This document shows, in pieces, positions 39,576 to 49,164 of a DNA stretch of 64,000 bases. The position numbers and the translations under genes are program-made. Within the stretch, counting starts at the first letter, position 1, and the number at the start of each line of letters is the position of its first letter. The DNA is from Microbacterium rhizomatis. Its GTDB lineage: Bacteria; Actinomycetota; Actinomycetes; Actinomycetales; Microbacteriaceae. Below the pieces are notes generated by a model that saw only the letters and a program-made list of their open reading frames with translations, was not told where the DNA came from and did no database searches. The stretch covers positions 496,001 to 560,000 of the forward strand of contig NZ_VYSA01000001.1 in assembly GCF_008710745.1 (NCBI RefSeq). Reading direction: 5' to 3'.

Positions 39576-40609
39576 ACAAGCTCACCCGCCGCACTCTCCC
39601 CGCGATCGCCCTGGCCGGGGTGATGATGCTCCTTGCGACCGGCTGCGTAGCGGGAGAGAACTCCGCCGCTGCCGAGGCGAACGCCTCCGCCGGTTCGGAA
39701 TGGTCGACGAGCACGCTGTCGATCGACTTCGCGACCTACAACCCGCTCAGCCTGATCGTCAAGGATCAGGGCCTCATCGAGAAGGCGCTCGGCGACAGCG
39801 TCTCTGTCGAGTGGGTGCAGTCCGCCGGGTCGAACAAGGCGAACGAGCTGCTGCGCTCCGGGTCGATCGACGTGGGCTCGACCGCCGGCTCTGCCGCGCT
39901 GCTCGCCCGTTCCAACGGGTCGCCGATCCACGTGATCGACATCTTCTCGCAGCCGGAGTGGTCGGCGATCGTCGTTCCGTCCGGCAGCGCCATCACCTCC
40001 GTGGCCGACCTCGCCGGCAAGTCCGTCGCGGCCACCGTCGGCACCGACCCCTACTTCTTCCTCATCCAGGCGCTGGCCACCGAAGGTCTTACCCTGAACG
40101 ACATCCAGCTGCAGAACCTGCAGCATGCGGACGGCCGCGCGGCCCTCGACGCCGGCTCGGTGGATGCGTGGGCGGGCCTTGACCCGATCATGGCCGCCGC
40201 CGAGTCCGGATCGGGCGACAAGCTCCTGTATCGCAACGTCGACTTCAACTCGTACGGCTTCCTGAACGCGAGTGAGCAGTTCCTCACCGACCACGCCGAT
40301 GTGGCGCAGGTCGTGGTCGATGCGTACGAGGAAGCCCGCACGTGGGCGGTAGCCCACCCCACCGAGACCGCGGCCCTGCTGGCGAAGGTGGCCGACATCG
40401 ACGTCGCCGTCGCCACGACCGTGATCGAGCAGCGCTCCAACCTCGAGGTCAGCGGCATCCCGGGCGACGCCCAGCTCGCCGTGCTCAAGGTCATCGCACC
40501 CGTACTCGTCGACTCCGGTTCGGTGCAGGGCGGGGAGGATGCTGTCGACGCCGCGCTCGACACGATCGTCGACGCGCGATTCGCCGAGAAGGCCACGGCC
40601 GGCAAGTGA
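39572..40609 (+). CDS. ABC transporter substrate-binding lipoprotein (NitT/TauT/SsuA-like)
   Basis: The 345-residue protein has a lipoprotein signal peptide with Cys25 in LLATGC, so it should be anchored outside the membrane. STLSIDFATYNPLSLIVKDQG and EWVQSAGSNKANELLRSGSI are typical of aliphatic-sulfonate and related periplasmic-binding proteins, as is SPIHVIDIFSQPEWSAIVV. The ligand cannot be read from sequence. Sulfonate, taurine or another small organosulfur is the leading guess because an O-acetylhomoserine sulfhydrylase follows. Confidence 0.9.
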   Translation: MNKLTRRTLPAIALAGVMMLLATGCVAGENSAAAEANASAGSEWSTSTLSIDFATYNPLSLIVKDQGLIEKALGDSVSVEWVQSAGSNKANELLRSGSIDVGSTAGSAALLARSNGSPIHVIDIFSQPEWSAIVVPSGSAITSVADLAGKSVAATVGTDPYFFLIQALATEGLTLNDIQLQNLQHADGRAALDAGSVDAWAGLDPIMAAAESGSGDKLLYRNVDFNSYGFLNASEQFLTDHADVAQVVVDAYEEARTWAVAHPTETAALLAKVADIDVAVATTVIEQRSNLEVSGIPGDAQLAVLKVIAPVLVDSGSVQGGEDAVDAALDTIVDARFAEKATAGK

Positions 40610-41448
40610 GCGCAGGCGCGCGCCTGATCGGCGACTCTCCGCTCGGGCCGGCCCACGAACGCGCAGCACCGTCGATGTGGTCCGGCGCGTTCTGGAGCCG
40701 CAGGTCGGTCAGGATCATCGGTGGGATGCTGCTGCCGCTCGCGATCCTCACCGCGTGGCAGGCGGTGACGGCCAGCGGTGTCGTCCCGCCGTACCGGCTG
40801 CCGTCACCCGCTTCGGTGCTCGATGCAGCCGTCGCCCTCACCGAGAGCGGGCAGCTGGGACTGCACATCGCGATCTCGCTGCAGCGCGTGCTCATCGGCT
40901 TCGCCATCGGCTCGGCGATCGGTCTTGCCGTGGCCGCGATCGTCGGGCTGACCAGGGCGGGCGACGTGCTGCTGACCCCGACGCTCGCGGCGTTCCGCGC
41001 CATCCCTTCGCTCGCACTGGTGCCGCTCCTGATCCTGTGGCTGCAGATCGGCGAGGAGTCGAAGATCACGCTCATCGCGATCGGGGCGTTCTTCCCGGTG
41101 TTCACCACGGTCTCGTCCGCGCTCCGTCACGTCGATCCGCACCTGGTGGAGATGGCCCGCTCGTTCGGGCTGCGCGGGTGGGCACTCCTGCGGACCGTTC
41201 AGTTGCCGGCCGTCGTCCCTTCGGTGATCGCCGGGCTCCGGCTCGCGCTGGCGCAGTCGTGGCTCTTCCTCGTCGCCGCCGAGCTCATCGCCGCCTCCAT
41301 GGGACTGGGGTACCTGCTGACCTTCGCGCAGAGCACCGGACGCGTCGACCAGATCCTCCTCGCGATCATCGTGCTCGCGCTCCTCGGCACGCTGACCGAC
41401 GGCCTGCTGAGCCTGGCGACGCGGCGCGTGCTCAAGCGATGGGCATGA
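40606..41448 (+). CDS. ABC transporter permease (NitT/TauT/SsuC-like)
   Basis: The 280-residue membrane protein belongs to the BPD_transp_1 family. LLPLAILTAWQAVTASGVVP begins the first helix and GFAIGSAIGLAVAAIVGL is another. The EAA loop that docks the ATPase reads EMARSFGLRGWALLRTVQLP, followed by SVIAGLRLALAQSWLFLV. The GTG at 40606 overlaps the preceding stop as GTGA; a Met at 40675 is an alternative start that would remove 23 polar residues. Confidence 0.9.
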   Translation: MSAGARLIGDSPLGPAHERAAPSMWSGAFWSRRSVRIIGGMLLPLAILTAWQAVTASGVVPPYRLPSPASVLDAAVALTESGQLGLHIAISLQRVLIGFAIGSAIGLAVAAIVGLTRAGDVLLTPTLAAFRAIPSLALVPLLILWLQIGEESKITLIAIGAFFPVFTTVSSALRHVDPHLVEMARSFGLRGWALLRTVQLPAVVPSVIAGLRLALAQSWLFLVAAELIAASMGLGYLLTFAQSTGRVDQILLAIIVLALLGTLTDGLLSLATRRVLKRWA

Positions 41449-43481
41449 GCGCCGCGACGACCCCCGTCGCCGCGTCTCAGCCGGGCGAGCTCCGGCTCTC
41501 CGAGACCCGGGTCTACCCGCCTTCGGCCGAGTTCACCGCGAATGCGAACGTGTCAGCGAGCGTTCGCGAGGATGCTGCGCGAGATCCGATCGGATTCTGG
41601 GAGGCGGCGGCCCGGCGACTGGACTGGGATCGCCCGTGGGAGACGGCCCTCGACTGGCGGCCGCCCGTCCGTGGCGTCGACGGCGAACTGTCCGTGCCGG
41701 CCGCGCGCTGGTTCGACGGTGGGCGGCTGAACGTCTCGTACAACTGCGTCGACCGCCACGTCGCGGCGGGCGCGGGCGCGAAGGTCGCGCTGCACTTCGA
41801 GGGGGAGCGGGGCGACCGCGAGACCGTCACGTATGCAGACCTCCAGCGGCGCGTGTCCCAGGCCGCGAACGCACTGATCGCGCTGGGAATCACTGCCGGC
41901 GATCGTGTCGTGGTGTACCTCCCCGTGCTGGTGGAGACGGTCGTGATCGCGCTGGCGTGCGCGCGGATCGGCGCTGTGCACTCGCTCGTCTTCGGCGGCT
42001 TCTCCGCCGAAGCTCTGCGCTTCCGCCTCCAGGACACGGGGGCGAGGCTCCTGGTGACGACCGATGGCCAGTTCCGTCGCGGGTCAGCGGTCGAGGTGAA
42101 GTCGGCGGCCGACGAGGCGGTCGACGGGCTCGGGCACGTCGAGCACGTGCTCGTCATCCGTCGCACGGGTCAGGGCGTGCCATGGACGGACGGCCGCGAC
42201 GTGTGGTGGCACGATCTCGTGGGCACCGCGTCCGACCGGCACGTCCCGGAGGCCTTCGACAGCGAGCATCCGCTGTTCATCATCTACACGTCCGGAACCA
42301 CCGGCCGCCCCAAGGGCCTGGTGCACACCTCCGGCGGCTACCTGACCCACGCGTCGTGGGCGCACTGGGCGCACTTCGATGCAAAACCAGACGACGTGCA
42401 CTGGTGCACGGCCGACCTCGCCTGGGTCACCGCGCACACGTACGAGCTGTACGGCCCTCTGTCGAACGGCCTGACCCAGGTGCTCTACGAAGGCACTCCC
42501 GACACTCCGCACCGCGAGCGTCACCTCGAGATCATCGAGCGCTACGGCGTCACCGTCTACTACACCGCACCGACGTTGATCCGCTCGTTCATGGCCTGGT
42601 TCGGCGAGGATCTGCCCGAGGAGCACGATCTGTCGACCCTCCGGCTGTTGGGCACGGTCGGCGAAGCGATCAACCCCGAGGCATGGGTCTGGTTCCGGCG
42701 CACGTTCGGTCGGGGTCAGACGCCCGTCGTCGACACGTGGTGGCAGTCCGAGACGGGTGCGGCGATGATCGCGCCCTTGCCGGGGGTCACCACCCTGAAG
42801 CCGGGCTCGGCGACCCTGCCTCTCCCGGGCATCGATGCCGCCGTGGTCGACGCCGACGGGCGACCTGTCGCACCGGGCGTCTCCGGCAGTCTCGTCGTAC
42901 GTCGTCCGTGGCCCGGCATGGCCCGCACCGTGTGGGGAGATCCGCGAAGGTACCGCGACGCGTACTGGTCCGCCTACGCGGGGCATGGCGACCACGGCGG
43001 CTTCTATCTCGCCGGCGACGGCGCGACCGTCGACGCCGACGGGTACGTCTGGCTCCTCGGGCGCCTCGATGACGTGGTCAACGTGTCGGGACACCGCCTC
43101 TCCACGATCGAGATCGAATCCGCGCTCGTCGCTCACGCGTCGGTGTCGGAGGCCGGGACGACGGGCGTGCCCGATCCGGTGACCGGCCAGAGCGTCGCGG
43201 CGTTCGTCGTCGCCTCGCCGGGTGCCTCGATCTCCCGCCATGAGCTGCGCGCGCAGGTCGCCCGCGAAATCGGGCCGATCGCCAAACCCGCGCACGTCTA
43301 CATCGTCGCGGAGCTCCCGAAGACGCGCTCGGGCAAGATCCTGCGCCGCCTGCTCGCCCAGCTGTGGGAGGCTGAACGAGCCCGCCGCGAGGGCCTCGAG
43401 CCCGAGGCGCTCGGAGACACGACCTCGCTGCAGAACCCGTGGTCCGTCGCGGACATCACCTCCGTCCTCGCATCCGCATGA
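41445..43481 (+). CDS. Acetyl-CoA synthetase-like AMP-forming acyl-CoA ligase
   Basis: The 678-residue enzyme activates a short carboxylic acid with ATP and CoA. IIYTSGTTGRPKGLVHTSGG is the adenylate-forming A3 motif, VDTWWQSETGAAMI contains the Trp expected of acetate-type pockets, and LPKTRSGKILRRLL carries the acylatable catalytic Lys. GRLDDVVNVSGHRLSTIEIE is the hinge. The sequence is close to Acs but slightly longer at the N-terminus, and substrate choice (acetate, propionate or acetoacetate) is not settled. ATG overlaps the permease stop. It lies between a transporter and a sulfhydrylase. Confidence 0.88.
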   Translation: MSAATTPVAASQPGELRLSETRVYPPSAEFTANANVSASVREDAARDPIGFWEAAARRLDWDRPWETALDWRPPVRGVDGELSVPAARWFDGGRLNVSYNCVDRHVAAGAGAKVALHFEGERGDRETVTYADLQRRVSQAANALIALGITAGDRVVVYLPVLVETVVIALACARIGAVHSLVFGGFSAEALRFRLQDTGARLLVTTDGQFRRGSAVEVKSAADEAVDGLGHVEHVLVIRRTGQGVPWTDGRDVWWHDLVGTASDRHVPEAFDSEHPLFIIYTSGTTGRPKGLVHTSGGYLTHASWAHWAHFDAKPDDVHWCTADLAWVTAHTYELYGPLSNGLTQVLYEGTPDTPHRERHLEIIERYGVTVYYTAPTLIRSFMAWFGEDLPEEHDLSTLRLLGTVGEAINPEAWVWFRRTFGRGQTPVVDTWWQSETGAAMIAPLPGVTTLKPGSATLPLPGIDAAVVDADGRPVAPGVSGSLVVRRPWPGMARTVWGDPRRYRDAYWSAYAGHGDHGGFYLAGDGATVDADGYVWLLGRLDDVVNVSGHRLSTIEIESALVAHASVSEAGTTGVPDPVTGQSVAAFVVASPGASISRHELRAQVAREIGPIAKPAHVYIVAELPKTRSGKILRRLLAQLWEAERARREGLEPEALGDTTSLQNPWSVADITSVLASA

Positions 43482-43512
43482 CCGCCGTGGACACCGTCGA
43501 ACGAAGGCAGAG

Positions 43513-44850
43513 ATGACCCAGGACCACCGCTTCGGCTTCCGCACCCGCGCCCTCCACGCGGGAGGAACCCCCGACGCCGCCACAGGGGCGCGCGCCGTCC
43601 CGATCTACCAGACGTCGTCGTTCGTCTTCGACAACGCGATGGATGCCGCGAACCTGTTCGCCCTGCAGAAGTACGGCAACATCTACTCCCGCATCGGCAA
43701 TCCGACGGTCGCCGCTCTCGAGGAGCGGCTGGCGTCGCTGGAAGGCGGAATCGGCGCGGTCGCGACAGCGTCGGGGATGAGCGCCGAGTTCATCACGTTC
43801 GCCGCCCTCGTGGGGGCAGGCGACCACGTGGTCGCGTCGGCGCAGCTCTACGGCGGAACGGTCACACAGCTCGATGTCACACTCCGCCGTTTCGGCGTCG
43901 ACACCACGTTCGTGGCCTCCAGCGATCCGGCCGACTACGCGGCGGCCATCCGGCCGGAGACGAAAGTGCTCTACGTCGAGACGATCGGCAACCCTTCGGG
44001 TGAGATCGCCGACATCGCCGGGCTGGCGGACGTCGCGCACGCGGCCTCTATCCCGCTCGTCGTCGACTCGACGCTCGCCACGCCGTATCTCGCCCGCCCG
44101 CTCGAGCACGGCGCCGACATCGTCATCCACTCGGTCACGAAGTTCCTCGGCGGGCACGGCACCACGCTGGGCGGCGTCGTCATCGAGAAGGGGACCTTCG
44201 ACTGGGGCAACGGCAAGTTCCCGGCGATGACGGAGCCGGTTCCCTCGTACGGGGGCATCCGATGGTGGGACAACTTCGGTGAGTACGGCTTCCTCACGAA
44301 GCTGCGCACCGAGCAGCTTCGCGACATCGGACCGGCGCTCAGCCCCCAGTCCGCGTTCCTGCTCCTGCAGGGCGTCGAGACGCTGCCGCAGCGCATGGAC
44401 GCCCACGTCGCCAACGCCCGCATCGTGGCGGAATGGCTGGATGCCGACCCTCGCGTGTCGTTCGTCACGTGGGCGGGCCTGCCCGGTCATCCCCACCGCG
44501 AACGCGCCGAGCACTACCTTCCGCTCGGACCTGGCGCGGTCTTCGCGTTCGGCGTCCGCCCCACGGGGGAGTTCGCGACCGAGGAGGAGCGTCTTCAGGC
44601 CGCTCGCCGCACCGGCGAGGCCGTCATCGATGGGTTGCAGCTCGCGTCGCACCTCGCGAACATCGGCGACGCGCGCACCCTCGTCATCCATCCCGCGTCC
44701 ACCACCCACCAGCAACTCACCTCCGCCCAGCTCGACGCTGCGCGGGTGCCTGCGGACCTGATCCGCATCTCGGTGGGGCTCGAGGATCCGGAAGACATCC
44801 TCTGGGACCTCGATCAGGCGCTCACCCGCGCGACAGGAGTGGAGCGATGA
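43513..44850 (+). CDS. metY: O-acetylhomoserine/O-acetylserine sulfhydrylase (MetY type)
   Basis: This PLP enzyme joins O-acetylhomoserine and sulfide to give homocysteine, bypassing cystathionine. The 445 residues include [20 protein letters not shown] at the N-terminus, [20 protein letters not shown], and the Schiff-base Lys in [20 protein letters not shown]. It is longer than cystathionine gamma-synthase, as MetY proteins are. AG-rich sequence GGCAGAG precedes the ATG. It sits 31 bases after the Acs-like gene and its stop overlaps the CoA-binding gene (ATGA). Confidence 0.93.
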   Translation: MTQDHRFGFRTRALHAGGTPDAATGARAVPIYQTSSFVFDNAMDAANLFALQKYGNIYSRIGNPTVAALEERLASLEGGIGAVATASGMSAEFITFAALVGAGDHVVASAQLYGGTVTQLDVTLRRFGVDTTFVASSDPADYAAAIRPETKVLYVETIGNPSGEIADIAGLADVAHAASIPLVVDSTLATPYLARPLEHGADIVIHSVTKFLGGHGTTLGGVVIEKGTFDWGNGKFPAMTEPVPSYGGIRWWDNFGEYGFLTKLRTEQLRDIGPALSPQSAFLLLQGVETLPQRMDAHVANARIVAEWLDADPRVSFVTWAGLPGHPHRERAEHYLPLGPGAVFAFGVRPTGEFATEEERLQAARRTGEAVIDGLQLASHLANIGDARTLVIHPASTTHQQLTSAQLDAARVPADLIRISVGLEDPEDILWDLDQALTRATGVER

Positions 44851-45428
44851 CCGACACGCAGAACACCGTGGATGCTGCCTTCTGCGCCCTTCCTTCCGCA
44901 GCGCAGGCCACCCCGGCGACCGCTGCTGCGACCACGGCCGAGGCTCGGACCTGGCAGGCGCCCGGTCCGCAGGAGCGGTTCGGCATCCTTCGCGGGGCTC
45001 GTTCGATCGCGATCGTCGGAGCATCGGACAACCGGGCGCGCGCGAGCTACTTCGTCGCGACCTACCTCCTCGGCAGCTCCGACTACGACGTCTACTTCGT
45101 CAACCCGCGGGCGAGCGAGATCCTCGGCCGGCCGGTGTACGCGTCGCTCGCGGATCTTCCGGTGGTTCCCGACATCGTGGACGTCTTCCGTCGTCACGAG
45201 GATCTCCCCGGCGTCGCGCAGGAAGCCGTCGACGTCGGGGCGAAGGCGCTCTGGCTGCAGCTGGGCTCATGGAACGAAGAGGCAGCGGCGATCGCCGAGG
45301 GCGCGGGTCTGCGCGTGGTCATGGACCGGTGCGTCAAGATCGAGCACGCCCGCTTCCACGGCGGGCTGCACCTCGCGGGGTTCGACACCGGCGTGATCAG
45401 CTCGCGCAGGCAGCTGCGCGGCCGCTGA
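44847..45428 (+). CDS. CoA-binding domain protein (YccU-like)
   Basis: The 193-residue product has a disordered Ala/Thr-rich N-terminus (about 1-45) and a CoA_binding Rossmann domain: [58 protein letters not shown] and [20 protein letters not shown]. It resembles E. coli YccU and the CoA-binding half of acyl-CoA synthetases. No catalytic domain is attached. Its coupling to MetY and proximity to the acyl-CoA ligase suggest a role in acyl-CoA use, which is inference. Confidence 0.88.
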   Translation: MTDTQNTVDAAFCALPSAAQATPATAAATTAEARTWQAPGPQERFGILRGARSIAIVGASDNRARASYFVATYLLGSSDYDVYFVNPRASEILGRPVYASLADLPVVPDIVDVFRRHEDLPGVAQEAVDVGAKALWLQLGSWNEEAAAIAEGAGLRVVMDRCVKIEHARFHGGLHLAGFDTGVISSRRQLRGR

Positions 45429-45451
45429 CCGCGTCATCGCACGGACACGCG

Positions 45452-45457
45452 TACAAT
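45452..45457 (+). promoter_or_regulatory. -10 box TACAAT for rpoZ
   Basis: TACAAT lies about 90 bases before rpoZ and would start transcription near 45464. The resulting leader carries CTGGAGG (45534-45541) as the ribosome-binding site. Confidence 0.5.
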
Positions 45458-45547
45458 GTATGCAGGCCCTCGCGTGCCGATCGTCGCGCGCTGGTACGGG
45501 CCGCCGTATTCGCAGCGACAACCGTCGCACAACCTGGAGGTTCCGCC

Positions 45548-45808
45548 ATGGCCGGAAAGAATCAGGGCATCATCGAGCCCCCCATCGACAGCCTGCTCGA
45601 GAAGGTCGACTCGAAGTACCAGCTCGTGATCTACGCGTCCAAGCGCGCACGCCAGATCAACGACTACTACTCCGATCTGCACGAGGGCAACCTGTTCGAC
45701 AATGTGGGTCCGCTGGTCGATTCGACCGTCGAAGACAAGCCGCTCACGATCGCGATGCACGAGATCCACGAGGACAAGCTGCGTCTCCGCCACAACGAGC
45801 AGGCGTAG
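45548..45808 (+). CDS. rpoZ: DNA-directed RNA polymerase subunit omega
   Basis: Omega stabilises the beta' subunit in RNA polymerase. The 86 residues match the short actinobacterial form: [38 protein letters not shown] and [20 protein letters not shown] is preceded by GGAGG with good spacing. gmk is its usual neighbour; here a 6.8 kb block separates the two. Confidence 0.97.
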   Translation: MAGKNQGIIEPPIDSLLEKVDSKYQLVIYASKRARQINDYYSDLHEGNLFDNVGPLVDSTVEDKPLTIAMHEIHEDKLRLRHNEQA

Positions 45809-45833
45809 GCGCCCACGTCACTGGAAATTACGT

Positions 45834-45863
45834 CGCGGTGGCATCCTGTCGGATGTCACCGCG
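45834..45863 (+). terminator. Hairpin between rpoZ and metK
   Basis: CGCGGTGGCATCC (45834-45846) pairs with GGATGTCACCGCG (45851-45863) around TGTC, thirteen pairs with one G-U. No T-run follows. It could end rpoZ transcription or act as part of a metK leader. Confidence 0.55.
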
Positions 45864-45898
45864 ATACTTGTCTGACCCCCCACACTCTGGAGTAATCG

Positions 45899-47092
45899 AT
45901 GGCCGATCTTCGCCTGTTCACGTCCGAGTCCGTCACCGAGGGACACCCCGACAAGATCTGCGACCAGATCTCCGACAGCATCCTCGATGCACTTCTGGCA
46001 GAAGACCGCAACAGTCGCGTCGCCGTCGAGACCCTCGTCACGACCGGACTCGTGCACGTCGCCGGTGAGGTGCGCACGTCGGGTTACGTCGACATCCCGG
46101 GCATCGTGCGGGGCGTCGTCAACCGCATCGGGTACACCTCGAGCGACACGGGCTTCGACGGCGACTCCTGCGGGGTCAGCGTGTCGATCGGCGAGCAGTC
46201 CGGCGATATCGCGACCGGGGTCGACACCGCGCTCGAGCACCGCGAGGGCGGGTCCGTCGATCCTCTCGATTCGCAGGGGGCCGGCGACCAGGGCATCATG
46301 TTCGGCTACGCGACGAACGAGACCCCGCAGCTCATGCCGATCGCGATCTGGACCGCGCACCGCATCGCGGAGCGTCTGACCGAGGCTCGTCGCAGCGGCG
46401 CACTGCCGTTCCTTCGTCCGGACGGAAAGACGCAGGTGACGATCGGCTACGACGGAACGATTCCGCGCACGGTAGAGACCGTGGTGCTGTCGACCCAGCA
46501 CGATCCCGACATCTCGCTGACCGCCCTCCGCGCAGCGGTGGACGCCGAGGTCATCAAGCCGATCCTGGCCGAGACGGGGCTCGACATCGGTCATTCGCAC
46601 TCGATCATCAACCCAGCCGGCCCGTTCGTGACCGGGGGACCGAAGGGCGATGCGGGGCTGACGGGCCGCAAGATCATCATCGACACCTACGGCGGCGCAT
46701 CGCGGCACGGCGGGGGCGCGTTCAGCGGCAAAGACCCGTCGAAGGTCGACCGCTCCGCAGCGTATGCGATGCGCTGGGTGGCCAAGAACGCCGTGGCGGC
46801 GGGGCTCGCCGACCGTCTCGAGGTCCAGATCGCCTACGCCATCGGGCGTGCTCAGCCCGTCGGGCTCTACGTCGAGACGTTCGGCACGGGGCACGTCGCG
46901 GATGATGTGATCACCAAAGCCATCCTCGACGTGTTCGATCTTCGACCGAAGGCGATCATCGACGGGCTCGACCTGCTCCGCCCGATCTACGCCCAGACGG
47001 CGGCGTACGGGCACTTCGGCCGCGAGCTGCCCGAGTTCACGTGGGAGCGCACCGACCGCGTCGACGATCTGCGCGCCGCCGCCAAGCTGTGA
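45899..47092 (+). CDS. metK: S-adenosylmethionine synthetase
   Basis: MetK makes SAM from methionine and ATP. The 397 residues start [20 protein letters not shown] and contain [10 protein letters not shown], the [20 protein letters not shown] region (in part) and [19 protein letters not shown], the P-loop-like phosphate site. CTCTGGAG lies about seven bases before the ATG. No SAM riboswitch is visible upstream. Confidence 0.98.
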   Translation: MADLRLFTSESVTEGHPDKICDQISDSILDALLAEDRNSRVAVETLVTTGLVHVAGEVRTSGYVDIPGIVRGVVNRIGYTSSDTGFDGDSCGVSVSIGEQSGDIATGVDTALEHREGGSVDPLDSQGAGDQGIMFGYATNETPQLMPIAIWTAHRIAERLTEARRSGALPFLRPDGKTQVTIGYDGTIPRTVETVVLSTQHDPDISLTALRAAVDAEVIKPILAETGLDIGHSHSIINPAGPFVTGGPKGDAGLTGRKIIIDTYGGASRHGGGAFSGKDPSKVDRSAAYAMRWVAKNAVAAGLADRLEVQIAYAIGRAQPVGLYVETFGTGHVADDVITKAILDVFDLRPKAIIDGLDLLRPIYAQTAAYGHFGRELPEFTWERTDRVDDLRAAAKL

Positions 47093-47099
47093 CGCCGGC

Positions 47100-47116
47100 G
47101 CGGGGGGTCTCCCCGC
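47100..47116 (+). terminator. Small GC hairpin between metK and priA
   Basis: GCGGGG (47100-47105) and CCCCGC (47111-47116) form a six-pair stem with a five-base loop. No T-run follows, so terminator function is weakly supported. Confidence 0.3.
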
Positions 47117-47140
47117 ATCGGTGCTCGTCCGGGGATTGAG

Positions 47141-49156
47141 ATGACCGAGCTCCGCGTCGCGCGCGTGCTCATCGATTCGCCGCTGCCGCAGCTGGATCGC
47201 CTGTTCGACTACGCCATCCCCGACCACCTCCTCCCCGACGCCAGGCCCGGGGTGCGGGTGCGCGTGCCGTTGCGCTCTGCCGGTCGCATGGTCGACGGCT
47301 ACCTCGTAGAACTCGCGGAGGCGCAGGAGTCACCCCGCCCCCTGTCCGAGCTGGACGCGGTGGTCTCGCCGGTCGTCGTGCTCACCCCTGGCCTGTACGC
47401 CCTCGCGAGGCGAGCCGCCGACCGGGCGGCCGGGTCTGCCGGCGACATCCTGCGTCTGGCCATTCCGAAGCGGATGGTGCGGGCGGAGAAGGCTTGGCTG
47501 GGCGCGGCCCCGCCCGAGCCCCCTTCTGTCACAGCGCACGCTCTCGAGTGGGCCGATCGCTCTCTCGGCGGGTTCAACGGCCTCGCCGGGGCTCTCGATG
47601 GCCGAGAGCGGATCGCCGTGGATGCGCCGCCTCGCCCCTCCCGCATCGCTCCCGACACCGAGGTCGGCGCGTGGGCCGAGCTTCTCGCGGCCGCGGCCCT
47701 GCGCGAACTCGCCGCCGGCCGGAGCTCCGTGCTCGTCGTCCCCGACTACCGGGATCAGGCGCAGCTGGAGGCCGTGCTGGACGCACGCGGCGCGTCTCCG
47801 AGCGTCGTGCGCGTCGATGCGCGTCAGAGCGGCCCCGAGCGCTACAGCGCGTTCCTGCGGACGCTGAGCCCGGTCGCGTGCATCGTCGTCGGCAACCGCT
47901 CGTCCGTCTACGCGCCGGCGCACGACCTCGGGCTGATCGCCCTCTGGGACGACGGTGACCCGCTTCTGTCCGAGCCGCTCAGCCCGGGCGTGCACGCCCG
48001 CGACGCCGCACTCGTCCGACAGGAGCTCGACGGGTGCGCGCTCCTGTTCGCCGGCCATACGCGCACGACCGACGTCGAAAGACTCGTCGCGGTCGGCTGG
48101 GTGCGCGAGATCCTGCCGACCCGCAGAGAGACGCCCCGAGTGGTGCTCAGCGCGACCCGCGAAGGAGAAGCGCGCTCCGCGCGTCTCCCGTCGGCCGCGT
48201 TCGCGTCTGCACGCGAAGCGCTCGCCTCCGGTCCGGTGCTCGTACAGGTCTCCCGACCGGGATACGCGCCCGTGCTGGTGTGCGCGGACTGCCGGCGACC
48301 GGCACGGTGCCGACACTGCGCCGGCCCCCTCCGCGCGCGCCGCGCGGGAGCTGCCCCCGAGTGCGGGTGGTGCGGCCGGGCCGCCACCGCGTGGCGCTGT
48401 CCCCATTGCGAGTCCGAGCGGGTGCGAATGGCCTCATCAGGCAGCGAGCGCACCGCCGATGAGCTCGGGCGCGCGTTTCCCGGCGTTCGGATCATCGTGG
48501 CCGACGGCGAGCATCCCGTGACCCAGGTCGACGGGCGGCCGGCCTTGGTCGTGGCGACCAGGGGCGCCGAGCCGCACGCGATCGGCGGGTATCGCGCGGT
48601 CATCCTCCTGGACGGCGATCGGATGCTGCTGGCCGAGGATCTGCGGATCGGTGAGTCCTGCCTGCGGTGGTGGTCCAACGCCGCGGCACTGGCGGCACCG
48701 GGAGCACCCGTTCATCTGGTGGGGGTGACCGGTGGCGTGGCCAGAGCGCTCGCGACGTGGACGCAGCCCGCGTATGCGCGCGCCGAACTCGCCGAACGAG
48801 CACCGCTGCGGATGCCGCCCACCGTCCGCGTCGCGACCGTCGAGGGCCTCCCTCGCGCGGTGGATGCTGCTCTGGCGGCGGTGCAATCCGCGCCGGGCGG
48901 CCTGGCGCCTACGTACGGCCCCGACGCCACCGGCGGCAGCGTGCTCGGCCCGGTCGCCGTCCCGACCGAGGGAGGCCCTGCGCTCGCACGTGCTCTCGTC
49001 CGGTTCGACTACTCCCAGGGCCGCGCCGTCGCCGAGAGCCTTCGCGCGTCGGTCATCGCGGAGGCCCTCCGCTCACGCAAGGCCGTCAAGGGCAGACCCG
49101 CAGGCCCCCGCAATACACTGAAAGTCCGGGTCGACGTGCCCGACCTGGATCTGTGA
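47141..49156 (+). CDS. priA: Primosomal protein N' (PriA), degenerate helicase
   Basis: PriA restarts replication at forks. The 671-residue product keeps the N-terminal DNA-binding domain (VARVLIDSPLPQLDRLFDYA) and the zinc module with four Cys pairs (CADC, CRHC, CGWC, CPHC at about 380-430). The expected helicase P-loop (GVTGSGKT) is missing and DEEH is replaced by WDDGDP. Actinobacterial PriA proteins are known to lack helicase motifs, so a structural or loading role is likely. fmt follows after eight bases. Confidence 0.9.
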   Translation: MTELRVARVLIDSPLPQLDRLFDYAIPDHLLPDARPGVRVRVPLRSAGRMVDGYLVELAEAQESPRPLSELDAVVSPVVVLTPGLYALARRAADRAAGSAGDILRLAIPKRMVRAEKAWLGAAPPEPPSVTAHALEWADRSLGGFNGLAGALDGRERIAVDAPPRPSRIAPDTEVGAWAELLAAAALRELAAGRSSVLVVPDYRDQAQLEAVLDARGASPSVVRVDARQSGPERYSAFLRTLSPVACIVVGNRSSVYAPAHDLGLIALWDDGDPLLSEPLSPGVHARDAALVRQELDGCALLFAGHTRTTDVERLVAVGWVREILPTRRETPRVVLSATREGEARSARLPSAAFASAREALASGPVLVQVSRPGYAPVLVCADCRRPARCRHCAGPLRARRAGAAPECGWCGRAATAWRCPHCESERVRMASSGSERTADELGRAFPGVRIIVADGEHPVTQVDGRPALVVATRGAEPHAIGGYRAVILLDGDRMLLAEDLRIGESCLRWWSNAAALAAPGAPVHLVGVTGGVARALATWTQPAYARAELAERAPLRMPPTVRVATVEGLPRAVDAALAAVQSAPGGLAPTYGPDATGGSVLGPVAVPTEGGPALARALVRFDYSQGRAVAESLRASVIAEALRSRKAVKGRPAGPRNTLKVRVDVPDLDL

Positions 49157-49164
49157 GGAACCGA

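Noticed and set aside
40539..41444. Upstream in-frame extension of the Acs-like gene
   Set aside because: It overlaps the permease in another frame, reads as Arg-rich shadow sequence, and the ATG at 41445 overlaps the permease stop neatly.
41445..43481. Naming the ligase definitely acs
   Set aside because: Motifs fit acetate activation but length and context leave propionate or acetoacetate open, so no symbol was given.
45809..45898. SAM riboswitch upstream of metK
   Set aside because: Only a simple 13-pair hairpin is present. The multi-stem core of SAM-I or SAM-IV motifs is not visible.
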